From Trichloromonas sp034006665 (lineage in GTDB: Bacteria; Desulfobacterota; Desulfuromonadia; Desulfuromonadales; Trichloromonadaceae): a stretch of DNA of 64,000 nucleotides. Below, one piece after another: positions 33,313 through 41,851 of this stretch. Numbering within the stretch: the first letter of the stretch is position 1; every line of letters begins with the position of its first letter. The stretch covers positions 87,669 through 151,668 of the forward strand of contig NZ_JAVESI010000004.1 of the NCBI RefSeq assembly GCF_034006665.1, read 5' to 3'. The translations under genes and the position numbers were made by a program. The notes under the pieces are model-generated. The model searched no databases. It was not told the origin of the DNA and saw only the letters and a program-made list of their open reading frames with translations.

Positions 33313-34293
33313 TCAATGGGTCTCGCCCAGGCTGAGTTCGGGGTAGTAACCGAAGATCAACTCCAGGCGCAGGAGAATGCCGGGGGTCGCTTCGTAATCC
33401 TCGTCCCGAGGAAAGCTGACCTGGGGCACGACTTCGTAAAAAAGCCAGTCGCGCCAGATGCGCTGACGGTAGCGCAGGCTGAGGGTGACATCTTCCAGGC
33501 GATGGTGGGGGTGGGTGACGAAACTGTTGGACCAGCCGTACACCAGGGTGCGCCGAAAGCTGAAGGGCTGAAAGAGAGAAAAGCTCGCGCCGTAGGCATA
33601 GCCGTGCTCGTCCTTGTCCCAGACCCCTTCGGCGGAAGCGCGGAAAAAGAGTTTGTCCCCTACCTGGCGGTCGAAATCGAAGAGCGTGCGGGCGCGCAAC
33701 GTGCCGTCGGTGATGGTCGTCAACCGCTGGGTGAAACGAAAGTTCCAATCATCAAGGGGGATGGTGCGCCGATAGCGGGGTTCGAGAAAAATGGCGGGCA
33801 TGCCGTCGCGCCAGCGCAGACCGCTGCGCAGGCTCAGGTGACGCAGAGCCTTGCGTTTGATAAAGTAGCGCAGGGACAGAGAGAAATCCTCTTCGTTGTC
33901 GACCACGGTCGGCGAAGCCCCTTCCGCCCCGGAGATCGTCCGGTAACCTACCTCCTCGTCCGGATCCCCGGCAATCAATAGATGCAGACGCTCTTCAAGA
34001 ATGGGCAGATCGAGGCGCAACCCGGTGCGCACATCGTATTCGATATCCGACTCGTCCTCGGCGAAGAGGGAAAAACGGATCTTGAGGCGGGATTTCCCCT
34101 GCTCGCTTTCAAAACGCGGATCGGAGAAAAAGTTGTCGAGCCAGCGCGCCGTAGCGAGCAGGCCGCTGGAGGCGTTACGGTGAAACTTATCGACCCTGGT
34201 CTCTTCCTCGGCAAAGACGGCGCCGGCCGCAAGAAAAAGAAAAAGCATGATGCAAACAAGAATTTTCCGGGGAAAACCGACCGATCGCGTCAT
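33313..34293 (-). CDS. Predicted outer-membrane barrel-like protein
   Basis: 326 residues with a clear signal peptide (about 1-28, ending AGAVFA). The rest has many alternating polar/apolar stretches ending in aromatic or Arg residues, as in beta strands of an outer-membrane barrel; for example DFSLSLRYFIK, HLSLRSGLRW and VTLSLRYRQRIW. It ends with a tyrosine in FGYYPELSLGETH rather than a terminal Phe. I do not recognise a family. The gene stands alone between maf and dnaE. Confidence 0.75.
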   Translation of the reverse strand: MTRSVGFPRKILVCIMLFLFLAAGAVFAEEETRVDKFHRNASSGLLATARWLDNFFSDPRFESEQGKSRLKIRFSLFAEDESDIEYDVRTGLRLDLPILEERLHLLIAGDPDEEVGYRTISGAEGASPTVVDNEEDFSLSLRYFIKRKALRHLSLRSGLRWRDGMPAIFLEPRYRRTIPLDDWNFRFTQRLTTITDGTLRARTLFDFDRQVGDKLFFRASAEGVWDKDEHGYAYGASFSLFQPFSFRRTLVYGWSNSFVTHPHHRLEDVTLSLRYRQRIWRDWLFYEVVPQVSFPRDEDYEATPGILLRLELIFGYYPELSLGETH

Positions 34294-34476
34294 GGGCAGG
34301 GAGTTCCTTTAGGGGATATTCCGGCTGAACCATCCTTCCAATTATTGAAGTTTAACAGAAAATGACTCGTGATAAAGGCCTGAAAAACAGGAAAAAATAC
34401 GTGAATATTACCCCGACAACGTTTTTAACGATTCATCGCCGTTGCAATAAAGAGATAGTGATCCGAGGAAACCACC

Positions 34477-35058
34477 TCACAGAACCTCGACCCCGAACTG
34501 TTCGAGCATGGCGGTCAGGCGGATCAGGGGCAGGCCGATGAGGGCGGTGTAGTCGGAGCCTTCCATACGTTCCATCAGGGCGATGCCGAGGCCCTCGATC
34601 TTGAAGGAACCGGCGCAGTCGACGGGGTTTTCCCGTTTCACATAGCGCACCAGCTGCTCCCGGTTCAGATGGCGCAACGTCACGGTGAAGGTCACGACAT
34701 CCGTCAGAACCTCGTGAGAAAGGCTGTCATAGACCGTAACGCCGGTATAAAAGGTATGGCTGCGCCCCGCCATCTCCCGCAACTGCGCCACCGCCGCCTC
34801 GACGGAGCCGGGCTTGCCCAGCACCTTGCCGCGCGGGTCGGTGAAGACCTGGTCGGCGCCGATGATCAGGGCCTCGGGAAAACGCTCGCCGAGACTCTTG
34901 GCTTTGTGCAGGGAAAGGTGCCGCACCAGCAGATCGGGCGCGATATCCTGGTCGATACGCTCCTCGAAGAGCGGCGCGGCGACCTGAAAGGGCAAACCCA
35001 GCTGCCGTAGCAGCTGCAAACGATACGGACTGGTCGAGGCAAGAACGAGCGTGCGCAT
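34477..35058 (-). CDS. maf: Maf-family nucleoside triphosphate pyrophosphatase
   Basis: House-cleaning enzyme that hydrolyses modified or non-canonical NTPs to NMPs and pyrophosphate. 193 residues with the opening LASTSPYRLQLLRQLGL (Maf SxSPRR-like box), the FEERID motif, the IGADQVF loop holding the catalytic Asp, and DCAGSFKIEGLG. The tryptic pattern fits the YceF branch (m7GTP-type), though that is not certain. The ATG at 35058 follows GGGGGA; the longer frame overlaps the upstream gene. The 180 bases after it hold no clear gene or terminator. Confidence 0.92.
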   Translation of the reverse strand: MRTLVLASTSPYRLQLLRQLGLPFQVAAPLFEERIDQDIAPDLLVRHLSLHKAKSLGERFPEALIIGADQVFTDPRGKVLGKPGSVEAAVAQLREMAGRSHTFYTGVTVYDSLSHEVLTDVVTFTVTLRHLNREQLVRYVKRENPVDCAGSFKIEGLGIALMERMEGSDYTALIGLPLIRLTAMLEQFGVEVL

Positions 35059-35144
35059 GAGTAAATCCCCCGGATAAAATTTTTCATCTTTTACCCTAGG
35101 GACTGTCCGATTGCAAGGCATGGCGCAATACCCGCCCTCTCCTT

Positions 35145-35522
35145 TCAGGCGACCGCCCGCCAGGTCGGAGCCGGTTCCTGAACCCGCCCGCTTCGCTCCA
35201 TCCGCCGCCCGCGCGGAGAGCGCCCGCCGCCGCTCAATTCCGCCGCCAATCCCGTTGCCAGCTCGGTCAGGGCGACGTCCACCCGCTCCCGGTCGATGCG
35301 AGCGGCGAAAGAAGAAAAGTCCGCCCGCGCCAGCCAATCGTCGACAAAGGTCACGGCGGGATTCTTCCCGACCTCGACGAGAACCTCTCCTTCATAACAG
35401 CCGTCGCCGAGCAGACCAGACACGCTGAAACCGGCGCCATCCGCCGCCGGGCGCCGTTCGATCCGATCCGTCACAAAATAAAGGGCGCTGCCGTCATTCC
35501 CCGTCACATCCAGCCAAACCAT
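35145..35522 (-). CDS. Small protein of unknown function
   Basis: 125 residues, no signal peptide. The N-terminal 75 residues read like a small beta domain (VWLDVTGNDGSALYFV, then SVSGLLGDGCYEGEVLVEVG) and the tail is Arg- and Gly-rich and looks disordered. Not recognised. The start is well supported: GGGAGGTG lies 5 bases ahead of the ATG. It lies 66 bases past the WYL regulator and 86 bases ahead of maf on the same strand. Confidence 0.65.
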   Translation of the reverse strand: MVWLDVTGNDGSALYFVTDRIERRPAADGAGFSVSGLLGDGCYEGEVLVEVGKNPAVTFVDDWLARADFSSFAARIDRERVDVALTELATGLAAELSGGGRSPRGRRMERSGRVQEPAPTWRAVA

Positions 35523-35588
35523 AGGTCACCTCCCAAAGAAGTTGATTACCGATGGGATAACCTTAGCGGAGTCCTGCGACAGAATAAG

Positions 35589-36608
35589 TCACAAGGTGTC
35601 GAGATCCAAGCCACGGCGCAGCCCGGCGGCGAAGGCCGTTCGCAGGGATTCGGGTGCGAGCACCCGGACATGAGGGAGATAAGAGTAGAGCCAGGCCAGG
35701 ATTTCCTTCTCGCCACCGGCGTTGAAGGCGAGAATCAAGGAACCGTCCGCCTGCTCTTCGATACATTGCGAAGGATGCCAGGTGCGTTCGCGGATAAGAT
35801 GGGCGATGTCGGCGGAGAACCGGACCCGGATATTGAGCGGTGTCTCGTCGATAAGGCCGAAGGCGTGACCGAGCAGATCGTCCACGGAAAAATCCGTTGG
35901 TACCTCGAAGCGCTCGTCCAGCCGTTCCAGAGTCCGGATGCGGTCGACGAGAAAACGCCGCAAGTCTTGACGGTTGTGGGCGTAAGCCGCGAGATAGAGG
36001 GAATCCTTGTAAAAGACCAGGGTGTAGGGATCAATCAGGTAATCCGCGGCCGGACGGCGCGGAGGTGCATAAGAAATGCGGCAGGTGTACTGGCGCAACA
36101 GCGCCTCGCGCAGGGTTTCGAGGATGTCCCGTTGCGGGGCGTAGTCGCGCAAGCCCTGAAAATGCGGGGTCGCCGCCTGGGCCAGACGTTCGAGGTGGGC
36201 CAGATTGCGCGGAGGCAGATTGGAGCGGATGCGGGCAAAGACCGCGTCGAGATCCTCCTGAAAAGGGGTACCCTGCAAAAAGGCGAGTTGCCCCCGGCAG
36301 AGATAGAAGGTCATCAGTTCATAGAGGGAGAAGGTGACCGGCAAATATTCCTTGAACTCGGCCATGAAGCTGTGCAGCACGGTGCCGTCCGGCTGGTTCT
36401 CACGAATCAGCGGATAGCCGGCCTCATCCAACGCCTTGAGATCGCGATAGACGGTACGGCGGTTGACCCCGCACTCCTCCGCCAGTTCCTCGACGGTAGC
36501 GCCGAAACGCGCCCGCAGAATGCGGATGACATCATGCAGCCGCGCCGCCTGGCTGTATTTTTTCGCGGGTTTTCCGGGTTTGTTCGGCCCCTTGCCCATA
36601 AGCCCCAT
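35589..36608 (-). CDS. HTH and WYL-domain transcriptional regulator
   Basis: 339 residues. The N-terminal DeoR-like winged helix includes VEELAEECGVNRRTVYRDLKAL (helix-turn-helix near residues 38-62). The middle is a WYL domain with its RISYAPP, DPYTLVFYKDSLYLAAY and LVDRIRTLERL motifs. Such proteins sense nucleic acids or small ligands and control diverse genes, including DNA-damage and defence genes. A Lys-rich N-terminal leader (GKGPNKPGKPAKK) is unusual. It begins 2 bases past the hydrolase stop, so the hydrolase and regulator are probably one operon. Confidence 0.9.
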   Translation of the reverse strand: MGLMGKGPNKPGKPAKKYSQAARLHDVIRILRARFGATVEELAEECGVNRRTVYRDLKALDEAGYPLIRENQPDGTVLHSFMAEFKEYLPVTFSLYELMTFYLCRGQLAFLQGTPFQEDLDAVFARIRSNLPPRNLAHLERLAQAATPHFQGLRDYAPQRDILETLREALLRQYTCRISYAPPRRPAADYLIDPYTLVFYKDSLYLAAYAHNRQDLRRFLVDRIRTLERLDERFEVPTDFSVDDLLGHAFGLIDETPLNIRVRFSADIAHLIRERTWHPSQCIEEQADGSLILAFNAGGEKEILAWLYSYLPHVRVLAPESLRTAFAAGLRRGLDLDTL

Positions 36609-36609
36609 C

Positions 36610-37965
36610 CTATAACTCCTCCCCCGCCGCCATTTCGCGCAGACCGTGAATGGTGCCGCTACCGTGGGGGCTGTCGATGCGGCTAACGGAGAAGAAGAGT
36701 TGCAGTCGGCCGCCGCTGACCACCGCCGCCTGTTTGCCGGAGAGGCGCACCCCGGCCAAGTCGAGGCGGCTGCCGGAAGCCGCGACCGCCGTCGGCGCGG
36801 AGATCTTCAGGCCGTTGGCGGTCAGGGTCGAGCCTTCGGCGCGCAGTCCGACTTCACCGCCGCTGATCTCCCCGCCATCGAAAACCGCCGTGGAGCGGCG
36901 CAAGGTCACGGAGCGGGCGCGGATGTCGCGGAGGTGAACATCCCGGCAATCGACGATCTCCAGGCTCTCATAATCTCCTTCGAAAACCATGCCGCTCGTC
37001 CCTTCGCACCGCCCTGCCCTCTGACCGCCCTGTACGGGTCGTGCCGCAGGTCGGTAATCACCCTGCAGGGCTTCGGAAAAAGCGGCGGCGAACAGACGCG
37101 GCTGTTCATCCATCGGCATGTGCCCGGCGCCGGGGATGATGCGCAAAACAGCTTCGGGCAGATTAGCTTCAAGCAGGACACCGGTACGCATCGGTGTGAC
37201 CCGGTCGTGTTCCCCCCAGAGAATGGCGGTCGGCGCCTTAATGCGAAAGAGATAGGGGCTGAAATCCTCTTGGATCAGGGCGATGGCGGCGATTTTTTCC
37301 GGATCGCCGCCGAGCAGTTGTTGCCGAAGCAGGTCATTGTCGAGCATGAGATCGAGATCGAAGAGGGGATTGGGCAGGCCGCCGACCATATTGCCGAGAA
37401 AGCTGTCCACGCTGCTTGGCACCGAAAAATTTTCCGCCAGAACCCCGAGCATCTCCTTGGTGTAGACCCGCCGGTCGAGTACCCCGGCCACGTCGATCAG
37501 CACCAGCCGGGTCAGGGCCTCGGGGTAGGTTCCCGCGTAGCGCAGGGCGATGGCGCCCCCTAGGGAATGACCGACGACGATCGGCGCCCCGCCGATAAAA
37601 GTATCAACCACCCACTTAACAAAGGTAGCGTAATTGCCCGGAGAATAGAGGGAATTCTGTTTTTGTGAACGACCGAAACCGGGCAGGTCGAAGGTTACGA
37701 CATGATAGACCCGGGCCAGTTGCGGCAAGAGCCCCTGCCAGGTTCCCGAAGCCAGATCGCCCAGCCCGTGGATCAGCACCAGCGGCGGATTCCCCTTGCG
37801 TCCGGCCTCCTGTATCAACACCTGGCCGCCAAAAACCGGCTCACGCACCATCCGCTCCCGGACCTTGCCACGCTCCTCGGCGGGCAGGGTCTGGACCGAA
37901 AAGATCCAGAGCAAGAGGAACAGAAACACAACCCTCACATTGATGACCAACCGACGTACACCCAC
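36610..37965 (-). CDS. Exported alpha/beta hydrolase with beta-helix-like tail
   Basis: 451 residues from a GTG at 37965 (GGAGGA five bases upstream). Signal-peptide-like hydrophobic run at the start (FLFLLLWIF, then LPAEE). Alpha/beta hydrolase fold follows: HGLGD oxyanion region, nucleophile in GHSLGG, acid in GEHDRVTP, and catalytic His in GAGHMP. After the fold comes a tail of about 115 residues with regular short turns of Val/Leu, Asp/Arg and Gly (SVTLRRSTAVFDGGEISGG style), like a parallel beta-helix. Substrate unknown; probably an esterase or dehalogenase-like enzyme attached to a surface or scaffold by the tail. Confidence 0.8.
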   Translation of the reverse strand: MGVRRLVINVRVVFLFLLLWIFSVQTLPAEERGKVRERMVREPVFGGQVLIQEAGRKGNPPLVLIHGLGDLASGTWQGLLPQLARVYHVVTFDLPGFGRSQKQNSLYSPGNYATFVKWVVDTFIGGAPIVVGHSLGGAIALRYAGTYPEALTRLVLIDVAGVLDRRVYTKEMLGVLAENFSVPSSVDSFLGNMVGGLPNPLFDLDLMLDNDLLRQQLLGGDPEKIAAIALIQEDFSPYLFRIKAPTAILWGEHDRVTPMRTGVLLEANLPEAVLRIIPGAGHMPMDEQPRLFAAAFSEALQGDYRPAARPVQGGQRAGRCEGTSGMVFEGDYESLEIVDCRDVHLRDIRARSVTLRRSTAVFDGGEISGGEVGLRAEGSTLTANGLKISAPTAVAASGSRLDLAGVRLSGKQAAVVSGGRLQLFFSVSRIDSPHGSGTIHGLREMAAGEEL

Positions 37966-38209
37966 CCCAATCCTCCAAAATGAGAAATCCGCGATCGACC
38001 AGGCCACTATAAGGCAAAAAAGCCATCCGGCATACCCTGTTGCAAAGTCCCCCGCCAAGTGCGAAGCGCCAGGGGGGAGAGGAATGCGATAAAAGATCTT
38101 CACAAGCAGCGCGTCTTTTTATAAAGTCTGATCCATGGATAACGATGAAACAACTCTTAGATCACGAGCAGAAGATTCTGGTTTTTCTCCCGAAACGCCG
38201 ATGCGGTTT

Positions 38210-38244
38210 GACCGGGGACTGGGTCATGTGACGCATCCCGGTCT
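38210..38244 (+). promoter_or_regulatory. Hairpin in the leader of the ZIP transporter
   Basis: Inverted GACCGGG/CCCGGTC arms about 30 bases apart, ending shortly before the GTG start at 38257. It could influence translation, but no known metal riboswitch motif was recognised, and a GGAG site lies outside it. Confidence 0.3.
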
Positions 38245-38256
38245 CGGAGCCTGACG

Positions 38257-39009
38257 GTGGAACCGATCTCTACGACCTACGTCGCCGTCCTGCTGTTGGC
38301 CTCGCTATCCGTGGTTACCACGCTGGCGGGGGTTGCACTGGCGATCTACATCGGCAAGAACGAGCGAGCCATTGCTTTGGGAATCGGTTTCTCCGCCGGC
38401 ATTATGCTGCTGGTCTCTTTCCTCGAACTGATGCCGGAAGCGACGGGTGAAGCCGGACTGGGGCGTGCGGTCACGGCCTTTACTCTGGGCGTGCTGATCG
38501 TCGCGGTGTCGCATTGGGTAATCCCGCATACCCACCTCGTGGAAGAACATGGCGCGTTCGCTCCAGGCCTGGTAAGAACCGCTTACCTAGTGGCCTTCGG
38601 CCTGATCCTGCACGACATCCCCGAGGGCTTCGCCATGGCCAACAGCTACATTGCCTCACCGTCCCTGGGCGTATTGGTGGGACTGGCCATTGCAATCCAT
38701 AACCTCCCCGAGGAGTTCGCCATGGCGGTCCCGATCGTCATGGTCAAGAAAAAACGCTTCCTCTACGCGGCCGCGTTCCTCTCCGGGCTCGCCGAACCAC
38801 TGGGCGCCATGATCGGCCTGGTGGCGGTGCACTTCCATCCGATGCTTAATCCGCTGTTCATGGCTTTTGCCGCCGGGGCCATGGTTTTCGTCTCCGTACA
38901 TGAACTGCTGCCCATGGCCCGGCGCTATCACAAGATCGCTTTATTTGCCCTGGGGATGGCGATAAGCGTGGTGATCTACGCGCTGCTGGCCTTGGCTATA
39001 CCGGAATGA
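38257..39009 (+). CDS. ZIP-family metal transporter
   Basis: Inner-membrane importer of divalent metals, usually Zn2+ or Fe2+. 250 residues with about eight hydrophobic segments. The transport site is visible as HDIPEG in TM4 and HNLPEE in TM5; a further His/Glu pair (VHELLPMA) sits near the C terminus. The short HTHLVEEH stretch in the TM3-TM4 loop is a metal-rich loop as in the family. GTG start with GGAG 7 bases upstream. First gene of the accessory island; base use appears less GC-rich than flanking housekeeping genes. Confidence 0.9.
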   Translation: MEPISTTYVAVLLLASLSVVTTLAGVALAIYIGKNERAIALGIGFSAGIMLLVSFLELMPEATGEAGLGRAVTAFTLGVLIVAVSHWVIPHTHLVEEHGAFAPGLVRTAYLVAFGLILHDIPEGFAMANSYIASPSLGVLVGLAIAIHNLPEEFAMAVPIVMVKKKRFLYAAAFLSGLAEPLGAMIGLVAVHFHPMLNPLFMAFAAGAMVFVSVHELLPMARRYHKIALFALGMAISVVIYALLALAIPE

Positions 39010-39083
39010 ATGCCTTGGCAGCGCTGTTCGGAGCCTGCGAGATCTTTATCCCCGGGAGTAAATAGGAAGCGAGAACGGCTAGC

Positions 39084-40025
39084 ATGAGTCTTGAAATCAT
39101 CGGTGCGGAATCCCTGGGCGTGCGCAGCCTGTGTTGCCGGGTGACCTTGCCGGATCGACGCATTGTCATCGATCCGGGCGTGGCTCTGGGTTACGTGCGT
39201 TACGGCCTGCTGCCCCACCCTGAGCAGATTGCCGTGGGGCGGCGCATACGGGCGCGAATCCTGAACGTGCTGGAGAATGCCACCGATGTGGTGTTCAGCC
39301 ATTTCCATGGCGATCACGTACCCTTGGTGGACGCGAATCCATATCAGTTAGCGGTTCGTAGCCTGCCTCACGCTTTTCGGGAATTGCGGGCCTGGAGCAA
39401 ATCCGGTGACGACCTCACGGGGGAGGTCAGCAATCGATTTCAGGATTTGGTCGATCTGCTAGGCACCAACATGCAGGTTGCAGAAGGGCAAACGGCGGGG
39501 AGGCTGTCCTTTTCCCGAGCCGTGCCGCATGGTACGCCGGGCAACAACCTGGGAACCGTGATGATGACGCGGGTGGAGATGGAAAACGCTGTCTTCGTGC
39601 ACGCCTCGGACATCCAGCTATTGGAGGATTCGACCATCGATCTGCTGATCGACTGGCAACCGGATATCGTCCTGGCTGCCGGGCCGCCGCTCTATCTCAA
39701 TCGCCTGAGCAACGCCCAGCGTGAAACGGCCTGGCATAATGCGGTGCGACTGGCGCAACACATTGACGTGGTCATTCTCGATCATCATTTGATGCGCAGT
39801 CGAGAAGGTGCGGACTGGCTGGATAGGCTATCCCAAACCGTTGGTAGGCAGGTCTATTGTGCTGCTGATTACATGCGTCAGCCGCGGCGGTTACTGGAAG
39901 CGGAAAGGGCGCGGTGGTACGAAGAGATGCCTGTGCCGGAGGGTTGGCACGATGAGTATGCCCAAGGCAAAGTGGATATCGACCGTTACCTGAACCAGTA
40001 TCTTCTTCGTGGTTCGCAAGGCTAG
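39084..40025 (+). CDS. UPF0282-type metallo-beta-lactamase-fold hydrolase
   Basis: 313 residues that fit the UPF0282 family, which I know mainly from archaea: opening AESLGVRSLCCRV, then DPGVALGYVRYGLLPHP, then the metal motif FSHFHGDHVP (HxHxDH). Later metal ligands include H in FVHASDIQ and HH in ILDHHLM near the C terminus. The substrate of the family is unknown; related folds cut RNA or phosphoesters. It lies 74 bases past the ZIP gene on the same strand. The ribosome site is weak. Confidence 0.75.
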   Translation: MSLEIIGAESLGVRSLCCRVTLPDRRIVIDPGVALGYVRYGLLPHPEQIAVGRRIRARILNVLENATDVVFSHFHGDHVPLVDANPYQLAVRSLPHAFRELRAWSKSGDDLTGEVSNRFQDLVDLLGTNMQVAEGQTAGRLSFSRAVPHGTPGNNLGTVMMTRVEMENAVFVHASDIQLLEDSTIDLLIDWQPDIVLAAGPPLYLNRLSNAQRETAWHNAVRLAQHIDVVILDHHLMRSREGADWLDRLSQTVGRQVYCAADYMRQPRRLLEAERARWYEEMPVPEGWHDEYAQGKVDIDRYLNQYLLRGSQG

Positions 40026-40095
40026 ATTCAAAACTGTTTGGACAACGACCGATCGGTACGGCGACCAGAATGCCGCTGCCAAGGGCGCACCGAAG

Positions 40096-40728
40096 TTACG
40101 GCCGTCTAACCCTCACCACGACAAACGCCCCCCGCCCGTAGCCGCTGCTCAAGGATTCGATCTCGCATGTCTCCTCCAGCGTCTTTGACAGGGTTTGCAC
40201 CCACACCGGTTCGGTGAAACCGGCGTCGTTCAGCAGCAGATCCACTTCCTCCGCCGAGAAGAAGGTTGCGTCACGGTAAAACATACTCTCTGTCTGGTGT
40301 GCCAGATAGTGTCGACCGAGTGCGCTGGTGCGATCGATAAAGCCGATTACCAGCACGCCGCCAGGCTTCAGTACGCGCCAAGCCTCACTCAGCATGGCAG
40401 CGACGTCGTCCACGAAACAGATGGTGGTCACGCACAGGGCGCGGTCAAACAGACCGTCCGCGAAGGGAAGCGCTTCGGCAACCGCCTGCACAGCGGAAAT
40501 GCCCCGCTGGGCTGCGTAGCTCAGCACGGCGTGGACCGGGTCGATGCCCACCTGCACGCCCAGCGGGGCGGCAAAACGACCGGTGCCGACCCCGATCGAC
40601 AAACCCAATCCGTGCCAGGGCAGCTGGGCGCGAACCGCCAGCAGCTCCGAGTAGTAGGCCGCCGCGTGGCGCACGAACCAGTCGTCATAATGGCGGTGAT
40701 GGGACTCAAACGGCGCGGTTTTTGGCAT
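40096..40728 (-). CDS. Class I SAM-dependent methyltransferase
   Basis: 210 residues of the UbiE/COQ5-like Methyltransf_11 fold. SAM motif I is IGVGTGRFA (about residues 45-53), the acidic strand II is VGIDPV, and ALPFADGLFDRALC holds motif IV, followed by WRVLKPGGVLVIGF. Substrate unknown. It starts two bases past the stop of the aminotransferase on the same strand, so the two are one operon, convergent with the ZIP and UPF0282 genes. Confidence 0.87.
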   Translation of the reverse strand: MPKTAPFESHHRHYDDWFVRHAAAYYSELLAVRAQLPWHGLGLSIGVGTGRFAAPLGVQVGIDPVHAVLSYAAQRGISAVQAVAEALPFADGLFDRALCVTTICFVDDVAAMLSEAWRVLKPGGVLVIGFIDRTSALGRHYLAHQTESMFYRDATFFSAEEVDLLLNDAGFTEPVWVQTLSKTLEETCEIESLSSGYGRGAFVVVRVRRP

Positions 40729-40730
40729 GG

Positions 40731-41732
40731 TTAGAGCAACTCTCGCAGGGCTTGGACGACGCGCGCATTATCGTCGGGCAGCGCGGTCGTTACGCGCATA
40801 AAACCGGGACCGAGGCTTGGATCACTTAATGGCTTGATGAAGATCCCGCGGTTCTTGAGACTGTTGGCCAGTTCGGTTGCGTCATGGGGCGCGAAATCGG
40901 CGAGAAAGAAGTAAGTCTGAGTCGGGAAAGTCCGCACACCAAGGGCGCAAAGTTCGGCAGCCAAACCTTCGGTCCAGGTACGCAGACGAGCCGCTCGCTC
41001 GCGGATTTTGTCTTCGTGTTGCAAGGTGGCAAGGGCCGCTGCTTGACTAGGCCGGGTCAGCGGATAAGCATCGTTGTGGGTGTTAAGGTCGTCGGCCAAG
41101 TCCTCGGGAAGGATGGCATAACCTACGCGGAAACCGGCCAGACTGTGAGCCTTGGACAGAGTGCGTGTAACCAGGAGGTTGGGATGGTTGGGCACCCAGT
41201 GGGCAACCGAGTTGCCGGCAAGGCCGATGAAGGCTTCGTCCACCAGGAATCGGGTAGCAGGATAGCGGCGCAGCAGTCCGGGCAGTGGGGTCATGTCGAA
41301 GCTGCCGCCATTGGGATTATTGGGATTGACGATGACCGCAAGGGTCGTGCCGTCAGGGATCATCAGTTCCCCGAGGTCAAAGGCGAAATCATTCTCCGGC
41401 AAGAGCCGAGTTTCGGTGTAATGCTGCGCGATCTCTGGAAACAGCGGGTAGGTGGGTGTGAGCAGATGCACATGTTGACCCAGCCTTTCGAACAACTGGC
41501 GCAGGATCAATTCAGAGCCGGCATTGATGTGCACCAGCCGTTGCGGCAGATTCAGGCTGTCCGCGATGAAGCGCCGCAAGGGTTCGGAGTAAGGCTCGGT
41601 GTAGTAATTGCTGCGCGGCACCTCGGCCTGCGCGGCGGCAATGGCCTCATCAATAGGAGGTAAGGGGTTTTCGCACAAAAGCAGCTTGATACCTTCGGAC
41701 ATACCGCCGCCCTTTTCACGTATCGATGTCAT
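40731..41732 (-). CDS. HisC-like PLP-dependent aminotransferase
   Basis: Fold-type I aminotransferase, 333 residues, resembling histidinol-phosphate aminotransferases and the CobD-type decarboxylases. Motifs: N-terminal LCENPLPP, the INAGSELILRQLF helix, NPNNPNGG, the DEAF strand holding the PLP Asp, TLSKAHSLAGFRVGY with the Schiff-base Lys, and a final FMRVTTALP with the carboxylate-binding Arg. Starts at an ATG with AAGGAG seven bases upstream. In this context (metal importer, methyltransferase, two metallo-hydrolases) it is more likely to serve a small-molecule pathway than histidine synthesis. Confidence 0.85.
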   Translation of the reverse strand: MTSIREKGGGMSEGIKLLLCENPLPPIDEAIAAAQAEVPRSNYYTEPYSEPLRRFIADSLNLPQRLVHINAGSELILRQLFERLGQHVHLLTPTYPLFPEIAQHYTETRLLPENDFAFDLGELMIPDGTTLAVIVNPNNPNGGSFDMTPLPGLLRRYPATRFLVDEAFIGLAGNSVAHWVPNHPNLLVTRTLSKAHSLAGFRVGYAILPEDLADDLNTHNDAYPLTRPSQAAALATLQHEDKIRERAARLRTWTEGLAAELCALGVRTFPTQTYFFLADFAPHDATELANSLKNRGIFIKPLSDPSLGPGFMRVTTALPDDNARVVQALRELL

Positions 41733-41851
41733 AGGCTAACTCCTTTAATGCCGTAGATATCCTGTTCAGGAAGACACTTTTTCGGATGCGCCCGGACTTT
41801 TTTTGCCGCTTCTTTGTATGCTCTTCTTGGACCAACGCAGAGGGATACTGC

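Noticed and set aside
38040..38231. Small open frame of 63 codons at the island's left edge
   Set aside because: No ribosome site, no motif, and low-complexity start; nothing to support it as a gene.
41733..41851. Regulatory RNA in the gap between the aminotransferase and the MBL gene
   Set aside because: No stable hairpin or conserved motif seen beyond T-rich patches.
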